NCBI RefSeq assembly: GCF_025698545.1
Contig: NC_068571.1
Span: 49,943,733 to 50,007,732 of the forward strand
Source of the DNA: Gossypium raimondii
Taxonomy: Eukaryota; Streptophyta; Magnoliopsida; Malvales; Malvaceae
DNA length: 64,000 nucleotides
Reading direction: 5' to 3'
Shown here: piece after piece, positions 12,217-26,200 of the stretch
How positions within the stretch are numbered: the stretch's first letter is position 1
Layout of the letters: each line of letters begins with the position of its first letter
Program-made: the position numbers and the translations under genes
The notes under the pieces: generated by a model
Database searches by the model: none
What the model was told of the DNA's origin: nothing
What the model saw: the letters and a program-made list of their open reading frames with translations, nothing else

Positions 12217-15200
12217 ATGCAGAGAGTGAAAGCTTTAATAAAAGTAAGGCATTCCTTTCAAACACTTAGGTTCCTCTCCCATCAGAGATGCTTCTCTGCA
12301 CAGCCTAATTATGCCCCATATAATGATTTCCAGGACCAGGTATTTTTAAATTTATTATTATATCTCTTCTGGGTTTATATTTATCTTTTGTATGGTATTA
12401 ACTTTTTATTCATTTTTGTTTTTGAGAGAGAGAGGGAACTTCAAATATTCAGTGTCAAGTATGGTTTTTGTGCTTAAATTTGTTCATTTTCCGAGAGAAA
12501 TGGAAGACCCAAGTGCATATTTTTGTCACAGATTGCTTATTGGTGCTTGAAACGTTTCAGGTTTTAGTGGAAGGGAGAGCAAAATCAAGAGCTGCCATTC
12601 TCAATAGACCTTTTGCTCTCAATTCACTTACCACTTCAATGGTAAAACTTTTTGCTTTTAATTTTGAAGTCCATGCTTTTGAACTTCTAATCTTGACCCC
12701 ATGTGGTAACCTCTTGAATAAATTGAAGGTGTTTTTACGATTTATAGGCATCTCGGTTGAAGAAATTGTATGAATCATGGGAAGAGAACCCTGACATTGG
12801 ATTTGTCATAATGAAGGTATAACATTTTATTGCGTATTGAAGTTGCAACACACCATACTTACACAAACATTTTATATTTGAAATGAATTGTGTACCAATA
12901 GGAAAATCTCTGAATATTCTTTTTTGTCAAGACTTTTTGATAAAGGAGCTTCACCACATTGACATTTCGGATTTGATATTCATTTGTGTCTAAGCTTTTG
13001 TTTTGAACTTTATTGAAGGGTAATGGCAGGGCTTTCTGTTCTGGTGTTGATGCTGTTGCTCTCTATCACTTACTTAATGAAGGTTAGTCACCTATCGATG
13101 TTGTTATTTTTCATTTGATTTGTCAGTTTAGGGCTCTTTAGTTTCAGAAAGCAATTCAAGAATGATATGTTAACTATGTGCCCATTATGACCAAATTGAA
13201 ATAAGAGCAACTTGGTTGCGCTAGACTTTCCATAAACACGTGTGTTTAGTGTTCCAAGTTATGTTTTATTAATACCTTAAACTATCACATCAAACATCTC
13301 AATGGAATTTTCTTCTAGTTAAGTTACTTTATAGTTTTTTTTGTAATCATGATTCCATACTAGCTTTTTAATTCATGGTCCAACTACTTAAATTTGTGCA
13401 GGGAAAGTTGAAGATTGTAAAAGGTTTTTCGAGACACTATATAAGTTTGTATACTTACAAGGAACGTATCTGAAGCCGCATGTAAGTATTGAACCTTTGA
13501 GTGATTGATACCCATGTGAATTACTTCTGAGTTGAAGATTTTGGTTCAAATGAACCTGTGACTATAATGCACTGGCCATACGTGCAGGTTGCAATCTTGG
13601 ACGGTATAACAATGGGATGTGGAGGTGGAATATCTCTCCCTGGGATGTTTCATTTAGTGACCGATAAAAGTGTATGTGTGCCATACCTTCACCAATTTTT
13701 CTTGTATTAGGATTTGTGTAATAATCCGCATTTGAGTTAATGAATCCACCTTGTTTCTTGTGAATGGCATACACTTTAATTTAGTTCATTTTTGTCATGC
13801 GAGGATTGAACTTTTATGCCCACATATAAGAAAAAGGTTTTGTTTTTCTTTCTTCTTGTATGAAGATTGAACTTTATCTGTTAAAGGCAAGGCAATATAC
13901 TCTCTATGCATTATAAATTCCACTTCATGCTCCCGGATGAGTTGCCTGAAGAAGGGAGGGTGATATCATTTGCACAAAACTTTGTTATTTGTTCAATTAG
14001 AATTGTATGAAACCATTCTTTTCTTCATGTATTTGTTCTTTGAGATATTTACTATGATATTACTGTTGTCTTTGATAAAGAGAATTGAAGTTCATTTCAA
14101 TGAATCCGAGCTCAAAATCAGGAATATAAATTCAACAACTAATCTTCCCCTATTGCACCGCCCCCATCTTTTTTCCTTTCTTGTGTCTGGACTTAAATAA
14201 CTGTAACTTACTGTTGTAACATTTATAGGTTTTTGCTCATCCAGAGGCCCAATTGGGGTTCCATCCTGATTCAGGGGCTTCATTTTATCTTTCTCGCCTA
14301 CCTGGTTACTTAGGTAATAACCATTCTAACAAGTTTTCCAATGCATAGCTAAATTCCTTGATTATTTGCTCGCGTCTGGATTTGCACTGTCCATTTTTCT
14401 TAACAAGATGTGTGTTGTTTTCATTAGGGGAATGCTTAGCTCTAACGGGAGAAAAGTTGAATGGTGTCGAAATGATTGCCTGTGGCCTGGCTACCCATTA
14501 TTGCTTAAATGCTGTTTGTTATTTCTGCTCCTTCATATGTATTTTGTACATTTTCTCCAGCACCTCTTTATATTCTTATTTGAATGAACTGTCCATGACA
14601 GCGACTTTCTTGGGTCGAAGAATGCCTTGGTAACATGATGAATGATGATCCCACTGTCATAGAATCTTCTCTTGCACAATATGGTGACCTTGTTTATCCA
14701 GATAGGAGCAGCATTCTTCACAGGTAACATTTGGTTCATGGACTGTGGCACTTAGAAACAGTTTCTATGTGATTTTTTGTCCGATTGATTTGTTTTTCCT
14801 TATCTTGTTTCAGGATTGAGACAATTGATAAATGTTTCTGCCATGACACTATTGAGGAAATTATTGATTCTCTGGTACGCTTAATTCTGCATAGATGTGA
14901 TGTAATTTGTTTGTACACCGTGCATATATACACACACGGCTATGTGTGTCATTGCATGTGGTGTATCTGCTCTGTCAGTTAAGATTCTGATACCTCATTA
15001 AATTTAGCATTAGGGGCTTCTAGCTCAATGGTAATCTCTTAGCCCAGCAGATGCATGAGAATAGACGTTCAGTCTTTAGCCATGAACAGTTGATGTAGAG
15101 ATGCTAAGAGTAGGGTTTGTGTTATGGTTCCAATACCCTAATTTCCTCAGCCCATCTTGGCAATGACCCTTTATGTAGCATTAGGAGATGTATTTCTCTA

Positions 15201-15953
15201 GTCTCACTTTACTGAATTACCCTGTCACTCTGATGTTCAATTGAGCTTCCGATTCACTTGGTTTCGAAATTAATTCACTCAGGAAAATGAGGCCGCTGGT
15301 GCTTATGATGATTGGTGCAGGACAGTGCTCAGAAAAATGAAAGAAGCCTCACCATTGAGCTTGAAAGTTACTCTACGATCTGTGAGTGACTAATGTTTAC
15401 AATTGCTTTAAATTCCATTTTTGGCCGGTAGTCGCTTACTTCAGTTTCTTTGCTGTATTAGATACGAGAAGGTAGATTTCAATCTCTTGATCAGTGTCTG
15501 GCACGTGAATATCGTATGTCCCTTGCTGCAATCTCCAAACAGGTCTCTAATGATTTCTCCGAGGTATGGTCTTTTCTTTTACATAGAAAGCATTTCCAGA
15601 ATAACTCTTCCTGTGAATTTAAATCAAGCTGCTTCAATAGGGTGTCCGGGCCCGGTTAGTGGACAAGGATTTTGCTCCCAAGGTATTCTGTTGTTACACA
15701 TGTTTACTATACTATTTCATGGAAAAGCCTACGTAAGAGCAGTAGTGGGGTTGTAATCCCACAATCCATTCGTTTAACTGCACGCACGCATATATAATCT
15801 TACTCGTATGGTTGTGTTTCACCAAAATTGCAGTGGGATCCTCCAAGGGTGGAAGAGGTGAGCAAAGACATGGTAGAGTACTATTTCACCCCACTTGGGG
15901 AATTAGAGCCGGAATTGCTGCTGCCAACAGCATTGAGAGAACCTTATATATGA
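12217..15953 (+). CDS. 3-hydroxyisobutyryl-CoA hydrolase-like protein, mitochondrial
   Basis: Fourteen exons join in frame to 405 residues: 12217-12339, 12561-12641, 12748-12816, 13019-13082, 13402-13481, 13588-13671, 14229-14313, 14428-14513, 14602-14723, 14814-14874, 15283-15381, 15462-15563, 15641-15682 and 15834-15953. The protein is a crotonase-fold enzyme of the HIBCH/CHY1 group. The oxyanion-hole region (GNGRAFCSGVDAVALY) and GGGISLPG are present. So are the catalytic acid pair, E173 (HPEAQ) and D181 (HPDSG), eight residues apart as in known hydrolases. The N-terminus is rich in K, R and S, lacks acidic residues and has RCFSAQ near residue 29, as in a mitochondrial presequence. The C-terminus (EPYI) is not a peroxisomal signal, unlike CHY1. 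Family role: valine breakdown. One plant branch of this family is built into the mitoribosome (mS47), and I cannot tell which branch this is. Confidence 0.92.
15011..15100 (+). repeat. Candidate tRNA-derived SINE in intron 10 of the hydrolase gene
   Basis: TAGCTCAATGGTA at 15021-15033 fits the Pol III A box of tRNA genes and plant SINEs. GTTCAGTCTT at 15067-15076 is a weaker B box about 35 bases further on. It does not fold into a clean tRNA (no matching acceptor stem), so a SINE head is likelier than a tRNA gene. I cannot place the 3' end or a flanking duplication. Confidence 0.4.
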
Positions 15954-17589
15954 CAAGGATCTCTTTTGTCACAAAATTTTGGTGTAACATCCCATAAATT
16001 TTCGGTGCATCAGTTTCTTTGTACAAACTATACTCTGTTGTAAGGAACAGAGGTTATAGAGAGATGTTTCGTTGGTCATGTAAGGTCATCACACTGTATT
16101 TCTGTTTTGGTACTAATTATCTCATGCTATTTGAGTCTCCATAGCTTAATGTCTAGTTTGGTTGGGTAGTGTAATCACATGGAAAAGTTTATTTCCTAGT
16201 GTTTGTTTATGAATACAACTTGGAGACAAAAATGTTTGGGTGGACAAAATAATCAATGTTTACTAATAAGTAATATTGTTTTGGCCAAAAAAGAAAAACA
16301 AGTAAAATTGAAATATTATTTTTAAAATGTCATTTTGTCTTTTGAGGAAGAGAAGGGAAAAGAAAACTTGATTTTAAAAGGTTTATATGTCAAAAAAGTC
16401 TTAAAAATTGCAAAAAATCAATCAAGTTTTTGTATTAAATTCACACTCAATTTAAGTTCTTGTCCATAATAAAAAATCAATTAAGTTCCTTTGTTAATGA
16501 TTTTCGTCATTGACCATGTTAATTGTTAAAATAAATTGACGGGCTAATTAGATGATGACACATGACAATTTTAGTTTAATCTAATATTTTCTCATAAAAA
16601 TTATAAAAATTATAAATATATTAAAATTGAATAAACTTATAAAAATTATAACAATAATAATAACTTATAAGTATTATAAAAATCTAAAATATATATTAAA
16701 AATAATAAAATTAATAAAATATATTTAAAATTTTATAAAAAATCTTAAAAACTTATAAAATTATAAAAAAATCCAAAAAATCAAATCAATAAAATATATT
16801 TAAAATTTTATAAAACATATAAATAATATATAAATTCTAATAATTTTTAAAATTTATAAAAAATAAGAAATTAAATATATAAGTGTCATTTGAACTCTTA
16901 AAATCATGATGAACATAGCATCACACCAACCAATGAATAATGATTAAGATCATTTTATGTTGAATAAAATTCTCTCAATATTAATTGTAGGACCCTCTTC
17001 TTTTTTGATAAATTATTTTATTTTAAAATTTTTATATCCAATATTTTCAGTTCAGTATAGTACAATAGTTTAGACCTTAAAAAGTTAAAAATTGGTTGCT
17101 AAACATTCTATGATATAAAATACTTTTGGTATAGTTAAATACTATCAAACCAAAATTTCATTATCTAACTATTAGCATATCTTTGAATAAAATATTTTGA
17201 CTAAAATTTTTAAAATCAGATCAATGGTCAAACCGATCATGCCATCGATTTGTCAATTCATCCAGTTCAATTGTTTCAACTACCCAGTTCCCAAAACTGG
17301 TCCAATCCTGTTTAAGTTAATTTATATTATATATAATTATATTAAATTATTTAAATATTATTAACACTTCCTCGCGAATCTTACGGTGTAATAAGAAATT
17401 AAATTGATTTTTAAAATCAGACCAAGGGATTGTGTTAAAGAGGCATAATAAGTATTAAAGGCAAGGCAATTGACAAGTTAAATTCTGCAATAACTTCGAT
17501 TGCTAATATTTACATCATCATTCAACCAAAAGAACCCAAGTATTTGCGATTAGAAGTTATAACAGTTGATAAAGAGTTTAGCAGCTAAC
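15954..17589. other. Intergenic DNA between convergent genes
   Basis: Contains the 3' ends of the hydrolase (+) and NRPD2 (-) transcripts. The middle, about 16380-17350, is very AT-rich and noncoding. The part around 16380-16570 resembles a dispersed noncoding repeat, and a related stretch appears near 63440-63560 (shared GATGATG.CACATGA-type sequence). No gene seen. Confidence 0.55.
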
Positions 17590-20500
17590 TCAACAAAGCT
17601 GTGTCTCAAATTTCAGACTAATCCCCATGCTGAATAGTTCCTGGCACAGTAACTTGGCACCATACGGCACACTAACCTTCACAATCTCATCCCCTGACTG
17701 GCAAACCCGGCAATAGGGTCCCCTAATCTTCCGACCAGCTGCTACGGTCCGTTCAATAACATTTGCAGCATTTTTGCAATTCTGACATACATGCATCTGT
17801 GAGCAATCGCTAAGCGTGAAGAGGCGCTCATGCAAGTTGGCTGATGCACCATGAGCAATAAGGCAGTCCCGCTCCATCTCACCAAATTTGATCCCGCCAT
17901 AACGTTTCCGGTCTGCAACTGGCTGCCTTGTAAGTGGGTGCACAGGTCCAGTGTTACGAAATTTCACTTTGTCTTCAGCCATGTGGACAAGACGCTGATA
18001 GAATGTTGGACCCATAAATATGAGTGACCGAACCATCTCACCAGTCCGACCATTGTAAACTCTCTCATTTCCCCATCTTGAAAACCCAGCCCTGTGGGAG
18101 ATATTAGACAAAGTAGCCATCATTGTAAATAACAGTAACTATAAGAAAACCCAATAATGGTATTAGACAACGAAATGGACAACTTAAATATATAATCACT
18201 ACAAACAGTGAGTCAAGCTTCAAGAACATATCAAATAGCCTAGAGACACAAAAAACAAAGCTATAGCTTATGTGTGATCAAAGTCTGAAAACCAGCATGT
18301 ATGCTCGCTAATCGTTCCAGGACAGTAAGCATGCAGATCAACAAAGCAACAAAGCGTGAAAATCCAATAGTATTCGTTAAAGGCATTGATACACCAAAAC
18401 AACTCTGAAACGGCCCACCTAAGATCTCTATAATGAAAAAATCCATGATGAATGCACAGTAAGCACGCAGGTCAACTTGTTCCAGGGCAATTCATTACCT
18501 GTGAAGCTGTTCTGTAATGGCATCTATGGAGAGAGTGGAGAAAGGGGTGGCATGTTTCTTCGACCCACCACAGGCGATCCCCTTTCCCAAGGCAGCCTCC
18601 AAGAGTTGACCTGGCGTTTGTCGTGAAGGAAATGCATGTGGGTTAATCACGATATCAGGAACTATTCCTTGAGTTGTGAAAGGAAAGTTCTCATGAGACT
18701 CCAGAAAACCAAGGACCCCCTTTTGCCCATGCATGCTTGAGAACTTGTCTCCAAGACAGGGAGAACGAACCTGAAAAATATATCAGAAAGACAACTGATG
18801 AACATTACTTAAAAGCAGTAGACGCTATTTTGCAGAACAAAACATGCTAACGCTACCTGTCTCAGAGACACCACAGCAAAATTTTTCCCATCATCATTTG
18901 AAGATAACACAACTTTCTGAACCATGCCTCTTTCGGTGTGCTTCAGTTTTACACCATGATCAGCTCCAGATTCCGCAAACCTCCCAATGACAATGTCACC
19001 AGACTGCAGGGAAGCACCGATATAAGGAAAACCATCATCATCAAGGCTGTCCACCCGTCCAATCTTACTTTCTGTTTTTCCAAAGTTTACAATATCTTCA
19101 GCCTTCCGCCTCTTCTCCTGGATTTCCTTGTTATCTACTTCAGCTTTGTAACTTCTTACATGTTCGGTGCGGAACATCCCACGCTCTATCGAGGCCCGGT
19201 TCATTACCAAGGAATCCTCTTGGTTGTAACCGAGATGAACATTTACAGCCACAATAGCATTCTGGCCATTGTAGAGTTCTGGCTTCGGTTCCAATCTATT
19301 CTGACCAAGAGGAAATCCAGATTTACCAAGACAATCAGCAGTCATCGTATGGAAGAGTGGCCTTTGGGGATAATACATCTGGTGCGACAAAGTGTCCACC
19401 CTGATGTTTGGGTTCGTTGTAGAGAACCCAATTGCCTGCTGAGAATGCTTCTGGGCTTGGTAAAGAACCCTCCGCGCATGATCATGATTGGCAAATGGAA
19501 TGATTCCACAGCTTAAACCCAAAAGAAATGACATGTCCAGCTCACAATGCGTGTACTTGACAGGTTGCTTCCCCTCAACTTCGGTTAAGAGGTACCTGAT
19601 ACCCCATGCCGTGCGACAATCTTCTTCCTCTTCAGCTCCAATGAGTTCAACAATCCCCTTGTCTAAAAGGGGCTGGAAAGCATAATTTTCCTTGCCCTTG
19701 AATGCTTTTAGTTTGAACAGATTTTCAACAACTAAAAGCGGGCGTAGAATCCTCCCAGCATCAGTAAAGATCCGCACCTCTCCTTTATGCTCATCTCTTT
19801 TAATTTCCACCTACAAGATGAAAATCATTTAGAGAAAAGATGAGGAGACCAATAATAATGAACAACAGAATAAAAGCAATTTAAATTTCACAAAACTATA
19901 TTGTACAAGAATCGATGCTGGGGGACTTCTAAGCAATTTTACTCTCTTCCATTTTAGTAAAAGGAAAAGATTCTCAGCCTAGGGCTTCACTTCTCATTTC
20001 TAATTGCTGAAGTTCACAAACATGCCAACTACTAATAAGAAAAAGATGAAAACATCAAGAAAAGCTGAGTTTTCGAGTACAGCTGATTAAAATTGTCCAA
20101 AGCCCTCCTGACACATACAACCTTAACAGACACAATTTTTGTTTCATGGTTCAAGCCCATTACGTTGATCAGTGAACAAGCAGGTATGCATATAAAAATT
20201 TCGAAGTGGAGAAATTCAAAAGCTATAAGGTCTATGAAATGGGATGGCGATCACCTGATACGGCAATTCTTTCCTGCGTCGTTTTCTTCTAAGTTCAGCG
20301 GCAAAGAAAAGAGAATCTTCACAAACACCAACCCATTCCCCATTCAGAAAGACCTTATCTTTCCCATCAAGTGAGCTTGAAGTATCATTAACCACTTTCT
20401 CCATTCCAGAATCAAACAACGTGTCGACTATGGATTCCACTACGGATTTCACTATGTTCGTACTCACAAGAGCAGTGGTAGCCAGATTCTTAACAAGCCC

Positions 20501-22934
20501 ACAATTTTCACCATCAGGAGTAGAGAGAAAGCAAACTTTTCCCCAATGAGAAGGATGTCTGCATTAGAAAATTATATCAGAGCTGACAAACATCTCAACA
20601 TTATTGCTGACAAACATCTCAACAGACCCAAATGCTCTAAAGATAAATCAACTCCATATTTCAAACCCTAAAATACAAACACTACTAATAACAGATTCTA
20701 GAGGAAAATTACCACAGGAAAGCAAAAAACTAAAGATAGAATCATTGAAACATTTAACTAACTTCTAATCCAACTGTTCTGAAGTGAAAAAAATGACTTT
20801 CAGATAAAGTATAAGAGATACACAGTTTGCAAAGATTCATGTCCATGCAATTGCATAATCAAACTATCAAAGATACCAAACCAACAAAAGATATGAAACT
20901 CATATTGTTGATATCACAAAGTTCTGAATGTAAAAATAGATTGCTATGAAGTGAAACAAATATTGCATCTTTTGCAGCAATGGGTTACAATTTACAAGAT
21001 ACGAGTCTGACAAAACTTACGGGTATCTCGCATCTCCGACCTTTCCAGTGTACTGAACCTGCTGTCGTGTTTTTCTCAAATCAACCATTGTCTGCAATGG
21101 ATTTGCTCGTCCGAGATTTGCCACTACACCTGATATCCTTTCCATCTTTTTGTAAGGATGAGACCAAGCTCCAGTAGAAAATGCTCTAGAGAGCCCATTT
21201 GTAACTATGGAAGCATCAAGATAATGCTCAATTGGACGAACAGTACGATCCGCATAAAGATCCCTCTGCAGAGTCTTTGCCATACGTCTCCTTGCATGGG
21301 CAATATGAACTTTCATCTCACGCTCAAGCAGCTCACCGGCCAACTCCAACCTCTTGTTCCTAAAATCATCTCTATTGTCACATTTTCGATGACCGGTGAA
21401 TGCTTGCAAAAGACTCTTGACCATGTACCCCAAGAACCGAGCCTTCTGCTTGAATCCTTTGAGAGAGGGAAACAGATACTTTCCAAGGCACTCTTCAACA
21501 CTTTCTTCGGGGGGAAATCTAGTTTCTTTGCGTAACCTATCCAAATGGTTGAGAGCAGCACTTTCTTCACGAAAATTGCGGCATTTCCAATCAGCATCAC
21601 GAATCGACGCGAACAGTATGTTTGATATACTTGAATCACTGCTTCCATAATCAATCAGACTTACAACTTCCTTGTCTGATCGTACACCAAGGGCAAAAAA
21701 TAAAATCCAAACGGGGATCTCAATCGACAAGAAGAAAACAGTCAGGATTTTCTCCCCCCCTTTGATATATTCTACTTTGGAATTCTCCACTAGTCTGATA
21801 ATTAGCCTATTTCTCTTCACCTCCGACCTGTAGGCAACAGTCCAGCCCTGTATGTTTGAAATCCAGAGCCTCTTCAGAGAGATTTGCTCTTGTGCAATGA
21901 ATATCTACAATTAAATATGGCAAAAAATTATTAATTATGGTTAGCAAATTCAAGTCTGTTCAGCAATAATGGTGTATGGGCACTGAATAACAAGTCAACT
22001 AACAGAATAAAAAAATGCCAGACTGACCTTCTCTGCGCCCTTGATGAGAAAATAACCTCCGTGATCAAAATCACAATCAGACTTTTCAACCTCATTCATC
22101 CAGCACAGCTCAGACTTAACCATCACAGGGATCCTTCCAATTATAATCTCCCTGTTATCTTGATGCACGATCTCCTCTTCAACAATTTCTTCTCTTCCAG
22201 TTTTAAACTTGTCACTCTTTACACTTTTTGCTGTATATACCTGATACATTACCAGGGCACAAAAATATCATACTTTAAGGAACTTATTTTTAGCCAAAAC
22301 CATCAGTTAAGCAATGAAGATACTAAGACACAGCACATTTAGATTCCAGATTATTAAAATTACCAGAAAAGCTAACACGTCAAACATCAACAAGAACACG
22401 TGACATTGAAATCACTAGAAGTTTAAACTGTTGGTGATATCTACTCACCTGAAGCTCAACAGTAACCTTCATCCTGGATGAGTAAGTCATGTTCTGAAGG
22501 CGGGCATGCCTAGGAAGCATGTTGAGCTCATTGCCACCTGTGACAGCCCAAAAGGTTGGCCTCTCAACGGTGACTTTCCCAAACTTCACTCTGGCATGAC
22601 GCCAGTCACCTTCTCCCTTCTTCGATGGATCATAACCAGAATGAATAACAAACTCCCCAAAGGAGTCGAAGGTGTTCTGGAGACCGTATTTTATGAAATC
22701 ATTGTAAGAGTTTATTTGATGACTTACTAGACCATACTGATTGAAGAAAGACACGGCAGCTTTCCTACAGAAATTCCTCAAAAACTCTTCTCCCAGCTCT
22801 TGCACACTGACCAGCTCATCAAACACATCATCATCTTCATCTATATCCATATTCAAATCAGTTCCATTTGCAAACTTTTCACCACTAGTACTGCCCATTC
22901 CCCCGTTTCCCTTTCCATCTGGCGAAGCCCCCAT
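17590..22934 (-). CDS. NRPD2: Second-largest subunit of RNA polymerases IV and V
   Basis: Seven coding exons on the minus strand, 5' to 3': 22934-22449, 22240-22028, 21904-21021, 20558-20255, 19810-18857, 18770-18499 and 18091-17590, giving 1204 residues. The sequence matches plant NRPD2/NRPE2 along its length, including VKSDKFKTG, NRLIIRLVEN, EIPVWILFFALG, RKMERISGVVANLGRANPL and the C-terminus GISLKF. Active-site acidic residues of the GYNQED motif are at E827 and D828. A C-terminal zinc site has C1140, C1143, C1165 and C1168. Pol IV makes precursors of 24-nt siRNAs and Pol V makes scaffold transcripts, and together they direct DNA methylation of transposons. The protein is slightly longer than the roughly 1170 residues I recall for Arabidopsis, mainly in an acidic N-terminal tail (DLNMDIDEDDD). 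I see no lesion. It differs from Pol II RPB2 in the long diagnostic matches above. Confidence 0.96.
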
Positions 22935-22945
22935 TGCACCAAAAT

Positions 22946-23178
22946 CTAAAACAAGAATAAAAAAAGAAAAGTAAAGTAAAACCCCGTAAAAATAAGGTTT
23001 ACACAAACATAAACAATCCCCCCCAAAAAAAAATCACAAAGAAAACAGGAAAACAGACTTTATAAGGCTTCAACAAAAAGAAAGATTAGAACAGCGAAGA
23101 TAAACAGTGGAATAGTATAGATATATATATACATTAGCAACACGTACACAAGCAATGGATGAACTGAGAAAGACTTAC
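22946..23178 (-). other. NRPD2: Intron in the 5' UTR of NRPD2
   Basis: On the minus strand a strong donor (AAT|GTAAGTC) lies at 23178 and an acceptor (TTCTTGTTTTAG) ends at 22946, leaving 11 bases before the ATG at 22934-22932. The untranslated first exon would start upstream of about 23179-23250, where the sequence carries CCCTAA-type leader sequence. Predicted from signals only. Confidence 0.6.
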
Positions 23179-23249
23179 ATTGAAAGTTTGTGGAGAGGAA
23201 GGAGAAATTAAGAACAAAACCCCCCCTAAACCCTAATCTTCTCGGTGCT

Positions 23250-26200
23250 TAGATGTGAAAATTCAGTGATTTCTAAGGGTTTTACAGCCTCTGTAAAGCA
23301 ATGTGCATCAAATTTCAGTGGGTTTTCCCAGTGTTTCAGTCTCAAAGGAGTGAAGTCTTGAGTTTTAGGGGGGAGTTTTTAAAAAAAAAAAAAATTGGGC
23401 GGAGACGATCAGACGAAGAACAAACAGCAATGAAAATTGACATGTGGGTTTGTTTTGGAGACGAACTGAAATGACGTAAATAGCCTTGACTTCTCTCTTT
23501 TTGTTCTATTTTGGTGAGACTCAGGGGTGTTATTGTAAAACTAGGAAATTTGTTACCATAAAAAAGTGATTCTGTACTGTTTGACGGGTGTAGTAAAAGA
23601 CGCATGGGTCCTTTAGGCTTTGATTTGAGTGATAATGAATTTAAAAATCATTTTTTATATAAATTGAAGTAAAATTTTGTAAATTTGAGTTTGTTCGGTT
23701 ATGTTTAGAGTTAATTATAGGTTAGGATTAATCAGGTTTGAATAGAATTTTAGGTTTATTTTTTAGGTCCAGCTTGAAAAATAGATTTAAAATTTTGTTC
23801 AAGCTTAATTAGGATAAAAATGCTAAAACTCGAGCTCAGCTCAGTCTGTTCATATTAATTTTTTTATATTTTTAATTTTATATAAAAACAAGTTTAAAAA
23901 ATATAATACATCAAATACACTACAAATATTAAAATAAATGCTTAGCAATATAATAGGCATAATTTTTTGCAAATTCAGGTTGAACTGGCCCGGGCCAAAA
24001 AAAGCTTACCCAAGGCCTATCCCTTTTAGAAAATAGGTCTCATTTTTTTGTCCAAACCCATTTTTCAGACCTATATTTTTGCCTAAACCCTCCCACTTTT
24101 TGGGCGAGTCTTCGAGCTGAGCCAAGTAGCCCGACTCATGACTAGGTCTAATTACGTTGTAGTAATTAATTTTTAAATTTAAGTTTGTTTGTAAAAATAA
24201 AAAATAATTTTAAAAGACTTAACATCACAATGTCTAAGCACTTTCAAGCATTGTTTTTAGAATTGGACTGGATAGAATAAGATATTTGTTCGAAATAAAT
24301 GGTTAAACCAATTAACCCACAAACCAATTGAATCAAGTTAATAAAATAATTCAATCAATTTTCTTTTATTTTTTAATAATTAATTTAATTGACTGCAAAA
24401 TCGATACTCTAAATCATTTCGACCATTCGTTCTAAAAATCTTGCTTTTAAGGTTAAATTTTGTTTATCATTATGCCACAACAACCATTGCACTTGCAAAA
24501 TATTTCGGTTTTTCCAATTAGGCAATAAATACCACTTTTTTAATAAGATTTTGATATGATATCTTTAGATTTAGATATAGTTATGATGCAAATTATAAAT
24601 CTTTAATATTGTATAAACAATTATTTTAGATGTTTAGAATAATATGATTTTTACAAACTTAAGACATAGCTTATGTGAAATTGAAGTTGGCCACTAGATT
24701 TGACGAAGAACACGAAGAAGAATACCATATAAATTTGATTTCCCTTCTTAATCCTTTTTCCTTAACCACACAAACCTTAAGTGATGGCAGCCATAATTTT
24801 TTTTGTGGAGAGAGAATTAATTTATGATGATCAACTTTTAATCTAGTACGTACATTAAATAACCAGGTGAATAGATAAAATTTAACTTCTCTTAAAACTA
24901 AAACTTTATCCCTTTAAATTGGGCCACATTATTTGAAAGAGGAGAGGAATTAAGATTAGTTAAGAAATTAGGAAATTAGCTTGACATTATTTGTAATCTT
25001 TGTCATTATATTAGATTTCCATATTTCTCTTTCAATCTTTGATGAGTTCTTTATTTTGAATTATATTTTGCTCACATTTGCTTATTTTCTTGAGTATTTT
25101 TATATTTTTAAATTTATTTTGTTTGTAAATATTGTATGTTTTAGTGGTTTTCACACATTTAGTTTGAATAAAATATTTTATGTGGAAGTAGCAAGTAAAA
25201 CAAGTTTGGGAAGAAAATGTCAATACATGGAACCATGAGATTAAATGCACTAAGCCTAAAGTTGATCCAATATGATGAGTGAAAGTTCAATGCTCAAAGA
25301 TTCAAAATTTATAATTTGTACGAATTTAGAACTTCCAGTCGGAACACTTCTTAGTGTTTCGATCATGTCTCGAGCTTCAAGACTCCGTTTTCAGTGTACT
25401 TTATATCGTCGGAAAGGGAATTTGAAGATCTTTTCAAATATTGGAATACCAACACCAAAATACATTAGGAAGAAATCCAAAAGTAAATATAAAGTTACAA
25501 GTTTCACATTGATGGATAATTTTGACACATTTTTGTGTTTGGATCATATCTCCTAACATACATGGAGTTTGGAGTTAAAATTTCTACAACAAATAGACAA
25601 GATGAAGACCATCAATGAACTTTCTTAGACATTTTCCATTGGGAGACATTAAATTGGACAAAATAAGTCATCATTTAACATGTGAAAAATGACTCAAAAG
25701 ATGATAAAGAAATAGGTCTAAAAATTTATTATTAGCAAGTTATTTGCATTGTCATTTTTCTCTTCACAAACCTCTATAAATAGCTTTTCATTTCAGAATA
25801 GGAGGCATCTTGAAGTTGAGATCAAGATCATTTTCTTGTTAGTATTTCTTCATAGTTTTATCCTTGTAAAATCTCAAGTTTCTTATATCTAATATGTCTT
25901 TTTATATAAGTTTGAGTTGTTTAATTTTGTTAAGTTTTCAATGGTGAGGTGAAAGGGTGAAACTCTTGGCAAATATTAAGGTAAATTCCATACTCATCAT
26001 TTGAGCTAAATTTAATTATCAATCATTTATTATAATCATACTTGTAAAGTAATATATTTTATTTGATATAGACAATATATGACACAATGAATGCTTGGAT
26101 AAATTAACCTTGATTTGTTGTAGACATAAAATTGGCATAAAATATTTGAAATCTTTTTACAAGTCTTGAAGTTATCAAGTGATTATAATACTATATGTTA

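Noticed and set aside
15011..15100. tRNA gene
   Set aside because: Pol III boxes are suggestive, but no acceptor stem or anticodon arm can be formed; kept only as a SINE candidate.
18938..19516. 192-codon plus-strand open frame
   Set aside because: It lies antisense to the long fifth coding exon of NRPD2, whose match is unambiguous.
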